From Saccharothrix violaceirubra (GTDB lineage: Bacteria > Actinomycetota > Actinomycetes > Mycobacteriales > Pseudonocardiaceae), in assembly GCF_014203755.1 (NCBI RefSeq), contig NZ_JACHJS010000001.1, forward strand, positions 6,820,001 to 6,884,000: a stretch of 64,000 nt of DNA, read 5' to 3'. Positions 25,284 to 32,832 of this stretch are shown here, piece by piece. How positions within the stretch are numbered: position 1 is the first letter of the stretch; each line of letters opens with the position of its first letter. Under the pieces are notes generated by a model, which saw only the letters and a program-made list of their open reading frames with translations, searched no databases and was not told the DNA's origin. The translations under genes and the position numbers were made by a program.

Positions 25284-26018
25284 ATGTACACCCCACTAAA
25301 CCGAAGCAGGGCCCTCGACATCGAGGGCACCCAGCTCAGCCCGGATGGGCTGACCCCCGACCTGGTCGAGAAGCTGATCGACGAGGTCGCCGCAGAGTTG
25401 GGCGTCGACCCCGCAGTGCTCGGAGGTGACAGGGCGGTTGAGCGCCGGACCGCACGTCGTGTCCTCGACGGAACGGTTCGCGTTCTGCGAGCGCAGCGGG
25501 ACGCGGGACTGGTCGGTACCGAAGGCGAAACCGGAGAGGGGATGACGACGTACACCGCCGACCTGGTGGTGCTGGCCCCTCGCGGCGGCGTGCCCAACCT
25601 GCTGCTGATCGAGCGTGGCAAGAACCCGTTTGCGAACCGGTGGGCACTGCCCGGCGGCAAGGTCGACTCAGGCGAGACCTTCACCCAGGCCGCGCTTCGG
25701 GAGCTGGTCGAGGAGACCGGCGTGCGGGTCGGTTACTCGGCGCTGCGTCGGGTCGGGATGTACGACGAGTACGGCAGGGACCCGCGCGGGCGCTACGTCA
25801 GCACCGCCTTTCTGGTCGTGCTGGGCGAGATGCCGACTGCGGTCGCCGGGGATGACGCGGCCGATGTCCGGTGGGTGCCCGTCACCGAGCTGGACCCGGT
25901 GGAGCTGGACCGGTTGGCGTTCGACCACGGTCGGATCGTGAGCGACGCGCTCGCCGCATGGCAGGTCGAGCGGGCGTACCTCCCGCATCTCGGCGCGCTG
26001 ATCACGGCGGTGGCGTGA
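25284..26018 (+). CDS. Nudix hydrolase, Pif-like position
   Basis: A 244-aa protein. The N-terminal 90 residues are unassigned. The Nudix domain follows with a complete Nudix box spread over GGKVDSGETFTQAALRELVE then ETGV (GX5EX7REUXEEXGU satisfied). It hydrolyses a nucleoside diphosphate-linked substrate, which is not identifiable. In pSAM2 the Nudix protein Pif blocks transfer into cells already holding the element; a similar immunity role is plausible here. It is the first gene of the rightward operon, ATG after GGAGGGCG, and shares one base with the next gene (TGATG). Confidence 0.88.
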   Translation: MYTPLNRSRALDIEGTQLSPDGLTPDLVEKLIDEVAAELGVDPAVLGGDRAVERRTARRVLDGTVRVLRAQRDAGLVGTEGETGEGMTTYTADLVVLAPRGGVPNLLLIERGKNPFANRWALPGGKVDSGETFTQAALRELVEETGVRVGYSALRRVGMYDEYGRDPRGRYVSTAFLVVLGEMPTAVAGDDAADVRWVPVTELDPVELDRLAFDHGRIVSDALAAWQVERAYLPHLGALITAVA

Positions 26019-26305
26019 TGGACCGGACGTTGCAGAACTTCGACGCCCGGTTCAGGGCCGCCGAGGACCGGTTGCGCGGGGCGCGGGATCGCTTCGCCGC
26101 TGCGGGGTTCGAGTTGTACGCCGAGGGTTTCGACCGGATGGCGTACTACCGGGACGTGGTCGGGGCGGAGACCGCCTTGGCGGAGGTGTTCGCGGAGGCC
26201 CGGATGTCGGTGCGGGTGGGCGGCGTCGTCTGGTCGGCACTGTACGACGCGGAGCGCTTGCACCGGAACTACGCCGACGAGTGCCGCCGCCTACTGGCCG
26301 AGTGA
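26018..26305 (+). CDS. Small hypothetical protein, 95 aa
   Basis: A predicted helical protein (MDRTLQNFDARFRAAEDRLR then GARDRFAAAGFELYAEGFDR) with no domain I recognise. It starts within the stop of the Nudix gene (TGATG), so it is translationally coupled to it. It has no signal peptide or membrane segment. Its function may be tied to the Nudix protein. Confidence 0.75.
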   Translation: MDRTLQNFDARFRAAEDRLRGARDRFAAAGFELYAEGFDRMAYYRDVVGAETALAEVFAEARMSVRVGGVVWSALYDAERLHRNYADECRRLLAE

Positions 26306-26348
26306 CCCGAGATTCAGCCTTCCCCGAACGTCCTTTGAGGAGTACGCC

Positions 26349-26939
26349 GTGTCCGTCCCCGTAACCCCGTCCGCGACCACGGAGGATTCCGCCGAGTCCC
26401 GCAAGTTGCGCGTGGACGTGGCGTTGGCCGAGTACAACGCCCTCAAGGCAGAGCAGTCCAAGCGGATCGGTCACCGGGACCGCACCGTGTACAGCACGCT
26501 CGCGGCCGGTGCCGGGGTCGTGGCCGCCGCAGCGTCCAGCGGACACGCCGTGCTGTTGCTGGCGCTGCCGGTGGTCTCGTTGCTGCTGGGCTGGGTCTAC
26601 CACGTCAACGATGAGCTGATCGGTGCGGCGGGCCGCTACCTGCGTGAGCACACGGGGCCGCGCTTGGCGGCTCTGCTCGGCGACGTTCCGGCGTTGGGCT
26701 GGGAGACCGCCCACCGCAGCGACGCCCGCCGTCGCCTGCGCAAGATCGGGCAGATGGTCATGGACCTGACCGCGTTCGTGGTCATGCCGACCGCAGCCCT
26801 GATCACCTGGTGGACCACCGGGCCGTGCCCCGCCGGGCTGGTCGTGGTCTCGATCGTCGAAACCCTGCTGCTGGGCTGGCTGGCCGTGATGACCGTGCTC
26901 GCCGCAGACCTCACCACCAGCGCCCAGCGCTCCGTCTGA
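26349..26939 (+). CDS. Membrane protein of the transfer region, 196 aa
   Basis: A basic, helical N-terminus (about 50 residues, containing LRVDVALAEYNALKAEQSKR) precedes two hydrophobic hairpins: VVAAAASSGHAVLLLALPVV to LLLGWVY, and FVVMPTAALITWW to VSIVETLLLGWLAVMTVLA. About four membrane segments are expected. GTG start after GAGGAG. It resembles the small membrane (Spd-type) proteins that help plasmid spread within mycelium, but no specific family is recognised. Confidence 0.75.
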   Translation: MSVPVTPSATTEDSAESRKLRVDVALAEYNALKAEQSKRIGHRDRTVYSTLAAGAGVVAAAASSGHAVLLLALPVVSLLLGWVYHVNDELIGAAGRYLREHTGPRLAALLGDVPALGWETAHRSDARRRLRKIGQMVMDLTAFVVMPTAALITWWTTGPCPAGLVVVSIVETLLLGWLAVMTVLAADLTTSAQRSV

Positions 26940-27025
26940 CTACCCGGACCGGCGGCCCAATCCCTGGCAGGACGCCGCCGGTCCGGTCTCTCCACCCACC
27001 TCAGAGCAAGGAAGAGAGAGGCATC

Positions 27026-27157
27026 ATGTTGTCGGACTCGCCCCGCGAGTACCAACCACCGACCGAGGCAACGCGCCCGTCCGTGCGGGTGGTGTCGTTC
27101 GGCTACCTCCACGTCCACCTGCCGCGTGTGCTCACCGAGGGCGGTGAGCGGGGATGA
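27026..27157 (+). CDS. Very small protein, 43 aa, possibly a truncated RapZ-like domain
   Basis: Begins MLSDSPREYQPPTEATRPSV with AGAGAGAGG before the ATG, and shares ATGA with the next gene. The stretch VRVVSFGYLHVHLPR loosely recalls the first strand of RapZ C-terminal-like domains (SFGYLHG), which also occur in mobile elements. If so, this is a remnant. The resemblance covers only about ten residues. Confidence 0.5.
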   Translation: MLSDSPREYQPPTEATRPSVRVVSFGYLHVHLPRVLTEGGERG

Positions 27158-27384
27158 GCGTGATCACCGCCTGCCCTCTGCCGTTCCTGCTGATCGCGAT
27201 CGTCGCGGCTGTGCTGTGCGTGCTGCTGTGGCGCCTGGTCCTGTCCACCGGGACCGCCGGGTTCGGGCTGTGGCTGCTGGCCGCGCACGGCGACCACACC
27301 GCCGTGGCATCGCTGGCGGTGCTCTTGCTGGCCGCAGCACTGACCGTGTTCGCCAAGCCCACCGGCCGTCGGGGGGTGGCGTGA
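27154..27384 (+). CDS. Small membrane protein, 76 aa
   Basis: Two membrane helices: LPFLLIAIVAAVLCVLLWRL and VASLAVLLLAAALTVFA, with a loop GDHT between. It overlaps both neighbours by start/stop sharing (ATGA before, TGATG after), so it belongs to a tight transfer operon. Small membrane proteins of this kind next to SpdB-like proteins are typical of Streptomyces-type plasmids. Confidence 0.78.
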   Translation: MSVITACPLPFLLIAIVAAVLCVLLWRLVLSTGTAGFGLWLLAAHGDHTAVASLAVLLLAAALTVFAKPTGRRGVA

Positions 27385-28544
27385 TGAGCATCGTGACCCC
27401 GGCCGTTCCCGGGCCGGAGGAGCCCCGTGACGACTTGGACCACGCGGTCGCGGAGGTGGTTCGCTACGTGGCGGCCCACGCACCGCAGAGGCGGGACGAA
27501 ACCCCCGCGGTGGGGAACCGTCACGCCTTGCCGGACGAAAGCACGCCGGCAAGCGGCGACGAAACCACGCCGGCGGGCATTCGTCACGCGGTGTCCCCGG
27601 ACCGGACTCGGCGGGTGCGGCGGCTGCGTGCCGAAGTCGAGGAAGCGCACTCCCTGCTGAGGTTGCAGGAGGACGCGGCACCGTTGGAGGTCGACTCACG
27701 ACGGGTGCGGCGTCACCGTCGCCGTGCGGTGCAGGCGGGCCGGTTGCACGCGTTGGCGCAGGACGCGGCGGCTCGGGCCTGGCAGGCGTCGCGTGTGCGG
27801 TCGGTGCTGACGTTGGTCGCGCTCACGGCGTTGGTCGGGGCGTTGGCGTGGTCGACCACTGGGGTGCACCTCACCCTGACCCTGTCCACCGCGCCAGGCA
27901 GCGCGGCGTGGTGGGGCGCGTGGGCGGTGGAACCGGTGATTTCGGCGGTGCTGCTGGTCGTGGTGGCCGCACGTGCCTATCTCTCCACCCGTGGACGGGT
28001 GCTGGACCACCCGCAGCTCGACCGCGTGGAACGCGGCGCGCTGGCCGTCACGCTGACGTTGAACGTCTGGCCCTACCTGCCGTTCGTCGCCACCCGGTTC
28101 GATCCCATGACCCTGTTGGCACACGCGATCGGGCCGCTGGTGGCAGTCGCGGCGGTGACCGTGATGCCCGTGATCTGGGCCGAGTTCGCCGCGCTCGACC
28201 ACGGTGACACATCGCCTGGTAGCCACGTCCCGACGCCCTCGTCCGAGGCCGTGACGGAAGAGACCAGGGCACTTGCGTCACCTGCGGCCGAACCCGTCCA
28301 AGAGGACGTGGTGACCGTCCCGACTGGAGTCGGCACCCCGATCGTTCAGGCACAACAGCTCCCGACGCTGTCCAAGCGGGCGGCCGAACTGCTGCCCGAA
28401 GTGGACGCGGCGATCGCCGCCGGGCAACTGCCCGCCATGCCGTCCGGCAGTGCCATCCGCGCCCGGTTCCGGTGCGGCAGCGAGTACGCCCGTGAGGTCC
28501 GCACCTACCTGTCCGAGCGGCACGAAGGTGAGGCGACCCGATGA
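27384..28544 (+). CDS. SpdB-like spread protein (DUF2637)
   Basis: A 386-aa protein. The N-terminal 140 residues are hydrophilic and arginine-rich. Four membrane helices follow in the DUF2637/SpdB pattern: SVLTLVALTALVGALAWSTT, AVEPVISAVLLVVVAARAYL, GALAVTLTLNVWPYLPF and AIGPLVAVAAVTVMPVIWAE. A C-terminal soluble tail has KRAAELLPEVDAAIAAGQLP, resembling a winged-helix region. Spd proteins help transferred DNA spread through hyphal septa. Codons 30-75 are encoded by DNA that also occurs, inverted and non-coding, at 23.04-23.17 kb. The stop overlaps the traB-like ATG. Confidence 0.85.
   Translation: MSIVTPAVPGPEEPRDDLDHAVAEVVRYVAAHAPQRRDETPAVGNRHALPDESTPASGDETTPAGIRHAVSPDRTRRVRRLRAEVEEAHSLLRLQEDAAPLEVDSRRVRRHRRRAVQAGRLHALAQDAAARAWQASRVRSVLTLVALTALVGALAWSTTGVHLTLTLSTAPGSAAWWGAWAVEPVISAVLLVVVAARAYLSTRGRVLDHPQLDRVERGALAVTLTLNVWPYLPFVATRFDPMTLLAHAIGPLVAVAAVTVMPVIWAEFAALDHGDTSPGSHVPTPSSEAVTEETRALASPAAEPVQEDVVTVPTGVGTPIVQAQQLPTLSKRAAELLPEVDAAIAAGQLPAMPSGSAIRARFRCGSEYAREVRTYLSERHEGEATR
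27495..27524 (+). repeat. 30-bp element, copy B, inside the spdB-like gene
   Basis: GACGAAACCCCCGCGG followed by TGGGGAACCGTCAC. It differs from copy A (23112-23141, reverse strand) at 2 positions and from copy C (33313-33342) at 5. Here it is read in frame as DETPAVGNRH. Confidence 0.8.
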
Positions 28545-30709
28545 GCGCGCCCGAGTTCGACGCCTCCGGCGACCTTCCCGACAACGTGCGACCGCTGCGG
28601 GCAACCGACGACACACCCCACGCGCAGGTCGAACCCGTGGCCGACGTGTTGGACGCCGAACTGGTCGAGGACGACCAGAACCGGCCGGTGGTGTTGGTCG
28701 ACTCCGACGACGTGGCCGACGACTCCACGTGGTTGACCCGGCTGCGACACCAGACCCGCCAAGCGATCATCCCCGCCTACCTGTCCGACCTGGACCAGAT
28801 CAGGCAGACCGCCACGTGGGTCACGCGGCACTACGCCCACGCCACCGCCTACCACGCCGTTCGTGCCCCCATGTACGCCGTGCGGTTGGCAGTGCGGTCC
28901 CCACGCGGTGCCCTGTTGCTGCTGGCCGCAACCGGCCGGTGGGCCACCGACGCGGAGGGACGGCCCCTGCGGCGGCAGATGGTCGTGCAGAACGACGCGG
29001 ACAAGTACCTGCGCCTGGTGGCCGAACGCAACGCCAGGGTCAGGGCGCGCGGCCTGCTGCTGGCCGTCGGTGTGGCGGTCGGTGTGCCGCTGGTGGTGCT
29101 GCTGCCGTCACTGGCCCCGGCTTGGGTGATGGGGTTGTGCTGGGCGTTGACCGTGGGCGTACTGGGCGCGGTCGGCTCACCTGCGGACAAGCCGGTCGCC
29201 ACCCGCGCGGTTGTGGGCGCCCAAGTGGCCAAGCTGACCTCGGACCTGGTGGTGCGGGCTTTGACGTCGCTGGGCATCTCCGGAATCTCGAAGAACCCGG
29301 ACGCGATCGGGTTCACGTCGCCCATCCACCGCGACGGCCCCGGTTGGCGTGCGGACGTGGAGCTGCCCGGCGGTGTGGTCGCGGCGGACGTGGTCGAGCG
29401 GCGGGACCGGCTCGCGTCCGGCCTCGGGCGCGCGCTCGGATGCGTGTGGCCCGAGCAGACCCCCGGCGGTCACCCCGGTCAGCTCACCCTGTGGGTGGGG
29501 GACCGTGACATGGCCAAGGCCAAGCAGCCCGCTTGGCCGCTGCGGACGGGACGGAAGGTCGACCTGTTCGAGCCGCAGCCCTTCGGCACCGACGTGCGCG
29601 GACGGTGGGTCGAGGTCACGTTGATGTACGTCGCGGCCCTTATCGGCGCCATCCCCCGCATGGGCAAGACGTTCACGCTGCGGCAGTTGCTGCTGACCGC
29701 CGCGCTGGACCCCCGCGTCGAACTGCACGTCTACGACCTGAAGGGCACCGGTGACCTGTCCCCGCTCGGGCCGGTGGCACACCGCTACCGCGCCGGGGAC
29801 GATCCCGAGGACATCGGCTACGCCGTTGCGGCCCTGCGCGCCCTGCGTGAGGAGATGCGGCGTCGAACCAAGGTGATCCGGGAGTTGCCCAAGGACCTGT
29901 GCCCCGAGAACAAGGTCACGTCCCCCCTGGCGTCCAAGCGGTCGTTGCGGCTGCACCCGATCGTGATCGGGGTGGACGAGTGCCAGGTGTGGTTCGAGCA
30001 CCCCGAGCACGGCGCGGAGATCGAAGAGATCTGCACCGACCTGGTCAAACGCGGCCCGGCCACGGGAATCGTGTTGATCCTGGCCACGCAGCGGCCGGAC
30101 TCGAAGTCGATCCCCACCCAGATCAGCGACAACGCCGTCCTGAGGTTCTGCCTCAAGGTCACCGGGCAGATGGCCAACGACATGGTGTTGGGCACCTCGT
30201 CCTACCGCAACGGCGAACGGGCAACCCAGTTCTCGTTCTCCGACAAGGGAATCGGGCTGCTCAAGGGCGTCACCGACGAGACGACCACGGTCAAGGGCGT
30301 CTACATCGACGGCCCCGGCGCAGAGGCTCTTGCCGCCCGTGCCCGAGTCACGCGCACCGACGCCGGGTTGCTCACCGGCTACGCGGCAGAAGCGGACGTG
30401 CAGGTCGAAGAGGGGGACGTGACCTCGACCCTGCTTCCGGACGTGCTCACCGCCTTGGGCGGGGCCGACAAGGCGTGGTCCGAGTCCATCGTGGACAAGT
30501 TGGTCGAGCTGCGGCCGTCCGTCTACAGCGCGTGGGCCAGCCAGGACGGCGCGGACAAGGCCAAACAACTCACGGCCGCACTCAAGCCCTACGGGGTCGG
30601 CACCGTGCAGGTGTGGGGCACCGACCCCGTCACCGGCAAAGGCGCAAACCGACGCGGCGTCCACCGCGACGACGTCACCGCGATCATCACCGAAAGTGAC
30701 CGGAAGTAG
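28541..30709 (+). CDS. FtsK/SpoIIIE-type DNA translocase, TraB-like conjugation protein
   Basis: A 722-aa protein. Two membrane helices near residues 165-205 (LLLAVGVAVGVPLVVLLPSL, AWVMGLCWALTVGVLGAVG) precede the motor domain. Walker A is AIPRMGKT (the A-x4-GKT form usual in AICE translocases), Walker B is IVIGVDECQVW, and ILATQRPDSKSIPTQI is the FtsK family signature. A C-terminal winged-helix-like region follows (LVELRPSVYSAW to GVHRDDVTAII), comparable to the FtsK gamma/TraB DNA-recognition domain. It is the only transfer motor in the element and would move double-stranded DNA from a cis-acting locus. Confidence 0.93.
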   Translation: MSAPEFDASGDLPDNVRPLRATDDTPHAQVEPVADVLDAELVEDDQNRPVVLVDSDDVADDSTWLTRLRHQTRQAIIPAYLSDLDQIRQTATWVTRHYAHATAYHAVRAPMYAVRLAVRSPRGALLLLAATGRWATDAEGRPLRRQMVVQNDADKYLRLVAERNARVRARGLLLAVGVAVGVPLVVLLPSLAPAWVMGLCWALTVGVLGAVGSPADKPVATRAVVGAQVAKLTSDLVVRALTSLGISGISKNPDAIGFTSPIHRDGPGWRADVELPGGVVAADVVERRDRLASGLGRALGCVWPEQTPGGHPGQLTLWVGDRDMAKAKQPAWPLRTGRKVDLFEPQPFGTDVRGRWVEVTLMYVAALIGAIPRMGKTFTLRQLLLTAALDPRVELHVYDLKGTGDLSPLGPVAHRYRAGDDPEDIGYAVAALRALREEMRRRTKVIRELPKDLCPENKVTSPLASKRSLRLHPIVIGVDECQVWFEHPEHGAEIEEICTDLVKRGPATGIVLILATQRPDSKSIPTQISDNAVLRFCLKVTGQMANDMVLGTSSYRNGERATQFSFSDKGIGLLKGVTDETTTVKGVYIDGPGAEALAARARVTRTDAGLLTGYAAEADVQVEEGDVTSTLLPDVLTALGGADKAWSESIVDKLVELRPSVYSAWASQDGADKAKQLTAALKPYGVGTVQVWGTDPVTGKGANRRGVHRDDVTAIITESDRK

Positions 30710-30740
30710 GTCGAGTCACCGGCCCGGAACGGCGCTGGGT

Positions 30741-30816
30741 CTAGCACCGGACCTCGCTAGACCTAGCGCCCCCGCTAGCACCACATCTCGCACCTGATCA
30801 GCGCCCTAGTTCCTAG
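30741..30816. repeat. Cluster of six CTAG tetramers
   Basis: CTAG occurs at 30741, 30757, 30763, 30775, 30806 and 30813 in the 152-bp gap after the traB-like gene, mostly as CTAGCACC or CTAGCG. CTAG is generally rare in GC-rich bacterial genomes, so the density is striking. Overlapping inverted arrangements (GCTAGACCTAGC) suggest a protein-binding site. Confidence 0.7.
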
Positions 30817-30861
30817 CGGCGTTGGTGCTCCACACCCTCGGACAGCCCGAAAGGCCACATC

Positions 30862-31152
30862 GTGACCCCCTCGCGCGTCGCGTTCGCAGCCCTCGTCCTA
30901 CTCACCATCAGTAACCAGCCATCCGCAGTCACGATCGGCGCCGCAGGGCTGTCTGTGCTGGTCGCGGTGCACGCGGTCCTCTACGTCACCCACCCGTTCA
31001 CCCGCTGTCGGACCTGCACGGGCAGCGGAAAACGCCGCTCCGGACTCGTCCGCGCCTACCGGTACTGCCCGCGCTGCGGCGGAACCGGCCTTCGCCTGCG
31101 TGCCGGACGCCGGGTCTGGATCGCCATCACACGCAACCGCCGCAACCGCTGA
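30862..31152 (+). CDS. Small membrane protein with zinc-ribbon-like cysteines, 96 aa
   Basis: A hydrophobic N-terminal half (FAALVLLTISN and AGLSVLVAVHAVLYVTH) is followed by two CxxCxGxG-like knuckles, CRTCTGSGKR and CPRCGGTGLR, as in DnaJ-type zinc domains. It ends in a basic tail. Function unknown; this kind of DnaJ-knuckle protein recurs next to actinomycete conjugation genes. Confidence 0.75.
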   Translation: MTPSRVAFAALVLLTISNQPSAVTIGAAGLSVLVAVHAVLYVTHPFTRCRTCTGSGKRRSGLVRAYRYCPRCGGTGLRLRAGRRVWIAITRNRRNR

Positions 31153-31169
31153 CCTGAAGGGGACGTGAC

Positions 31170-31742
31170 ATGTGCCGCGCAGGAGGACGCCGTTGCAAGG
31201 GAAGCAGCCGTAGCGGCAAGGCCACTCAGACCCACCGCAAACGCCTTTCCCGTGCCCGCAAGGCGCTGCGCAACGCGCAGGCCAGCGGCGACCAGGCGGC
31301 CATCGCCGCCGCACAACACCGCCTCGACCAACTCAAGCAGGCCACCCAGGACGGGGACGTGACCCCTGGAACGACCGGCCACGACGCCGTGCCCACCGAC
31401 ACACCCGCAGGTCAGAACGAGGACGTGACCGACCAGCACCAAGACCAGGACAGGAAGGACGAGGACGTGACCGACCGCCACCGCACCCGGCGCCCGTTCC
31501 TGCACAACACCAACACCGTCGAAGGCAACGCCCGCGTCGGTTCGCAGCACGACATCCACGTCTCGGACCACACCTCCGACCGTGACCGGGAACGGCCTGG
31601 CAGGTCCGGGGATCGGGAGCGTCGACGCGGCGGACGCACCCGCGTGACCGGGCAGTACGTCAACGTCAACATCGCCGACGGCAACGACCACGTGACGACC
31701 CAAGTCGGGTTCGTGTTCGGCAACTTCCACAACAACGGCTGA
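31170..31742 (+). CDS. Hydrophilic hypothetical protein, 190 aa
   Basis: Starts MCRAGGRRCKGSS, a Cys-containing leader seen in many actinobacterial plasmid and phage proteins of unknown role. A helical KALRNAQASGDQAAIAAAQH segment follows, then a highly charged Asp/Arg/His-rich stretch, ending in VTGQYVNVNIADGN and a FVFGNFHNNG tail. No domain recognised. It lies 17 bases after the zinc-knuckle gene. The start was chosen as the first ATG after GGGGACGTG. Confidence 0.65.
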   Translation: MCRAGGRRCKGSSRSGKATQTHRKRLSRARKALRNAQASGDQAAIAAAQHRLDQLKQATQDGDVTPGTTGHDAVPTDTPAGQNEDVTDQHQDQDRKDEDVTDRHRTRRPFLHNTNTVEGNARVGSQHDIHVSDHTSDRDRERPGRSGDRERRRGGRTRVTGQYVNVNIADGNDHVTTQVGFVFGNFHNNG

Positions 31743-31830
31743 CCGGCCAGGCCACGCCGGGGACGTGACCACACCACCGTCCCCGGCGCGGTCCACCACA
31801 CCCGCACTCCACTGTCCACAGGAGATAGAC

Positions 31831-32832
31831 ATGGACCGCGCCACCACCACCCTGATGCGCCACGCCTTGGACGCCGCAGCCCAGGGCTTCCACCTCTTCC
31901 CGCTCCGGCCCGGCGAGAAGACCACGGCACTGCACGGCGAACGCCGCTGCCCTCGGACCGGGCCGTGCCGCTCCGGGCACCTCAAGCCCGAGCAACGCGC
32001 CACCACCGACCCGGCCGTGATCGAACGCTGCTGGTCGGCCGGACCGTTCAACATCGGCATCGCCACCGGCCCGTCCGGGCTGGTCGTGGTCGACCTGGAC
32101 ACCCGCAAGTCGCCCGACGACCTTCCCCCGGATGGCTGGAACCGGCGGGGCATCGTGGACGGCCACGACGTGTTCACCGCCGTCTGCGAAGACGCGGGAC
32201 ACCCCGTGCCCTGGGAGACCCGCACAGTCCGCACCGCACGTGGAGGAACACACCTCTACTTCCGCGCACCGGCCGGTGTGGCACTGCGCAACACCGAGGG
32301 CAACACCGGGGCCGGACTCGGATGGAAGGTCGACACCCGCGCGTGGGGAGGCCACGTCGTCGGACCGGGCTCGACCACCCCGCACGGCGACTACCGGGTC
32401 ATCGAGGACGCCCCGGTCGTCGACCTGCCGGACTGGTTGGTCGGACGCCTCACTCCCAAACTCCCACCGGTTCGCACATCGCCGATCGTAAGCCGTTCGG
32501 AGCGGCTACCGGCCTACGTGACCGCAGCGGTGGAGGGTGAGCGGAACCGGGTCGCAGCGGCTCAACCAGGGGTGCACACGCGCACGTTGTTCGTCGCCTC
32601 TGTCGCGCTTGGGCAACTCGTCGGTGCGGGATTGCTCCCCCCGGCTACAGCAGAGGCAGAGTTGTTCAACGCCGCTATGAGCGTCATCGGCACACCGGGA
32701 TGCCGCTGCACAGATCGCGAAGTCCTGCGCACCATCGGCAATGGGCTCCGCGCCGGAGCCTCCCGCCCCCGACAGACGCCACAGGACCGGCCCACCACCA
32801 CGGCCATGTTCGACCACCGGGGCGCGGCATGA
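31831..32832 (+). CDS. Bifunctional DNA primase/polymerase (prim-pol)
   Basis: A 333-aa protein. The archaeo-eukaryotic prim-pol domain is marked by GFHLFPLRPGEKTTAL, the catalytic acid pair in LVVVDLDTRK and RTARGGTHLYFRAP, with GWKVDTRAWGGHVVGPGS completing the active site. The C-terminal part (RTLFVASVALGQLVGAGLLP) is the small helical domain common in element primases. In RepPP-type AICEs a prim-pol works with a DUF3631-type helicase partner, as here. The ATG follows AGGAG; it overlaps the methyltransferase gene by 4 bases. Confidence 0.9.
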   Translation: MDRATTTLMRHALDAAAQGFHLFPLRPGEKTTALHGERRCPRTGPCRSGHLKPEQRATTDPAVIERCWSAGPFNIGIATGPSGLVVVDLDTRKSPDDLPPDGWNRRGIVDGHDVFTAVCEDAGHPVPWETRTVRTARGGTHLYFRAPAGVALRNTEGNTGAGLGWKVDTRAWGGHVVGPGSTTPHGDYRVIEDAPVVDLPDWLVGRLTPKLPPVRTSPIVSRSERLPAYVTAAVEGERNRVAAAQPGVHTRTLFVASVALGQLVGAGLLPPATAEAELFNAAMSVIGTPGCRCTDREVLRTIGNGLRAGASRPRQTPQDRPTTTAMFDHRGAA

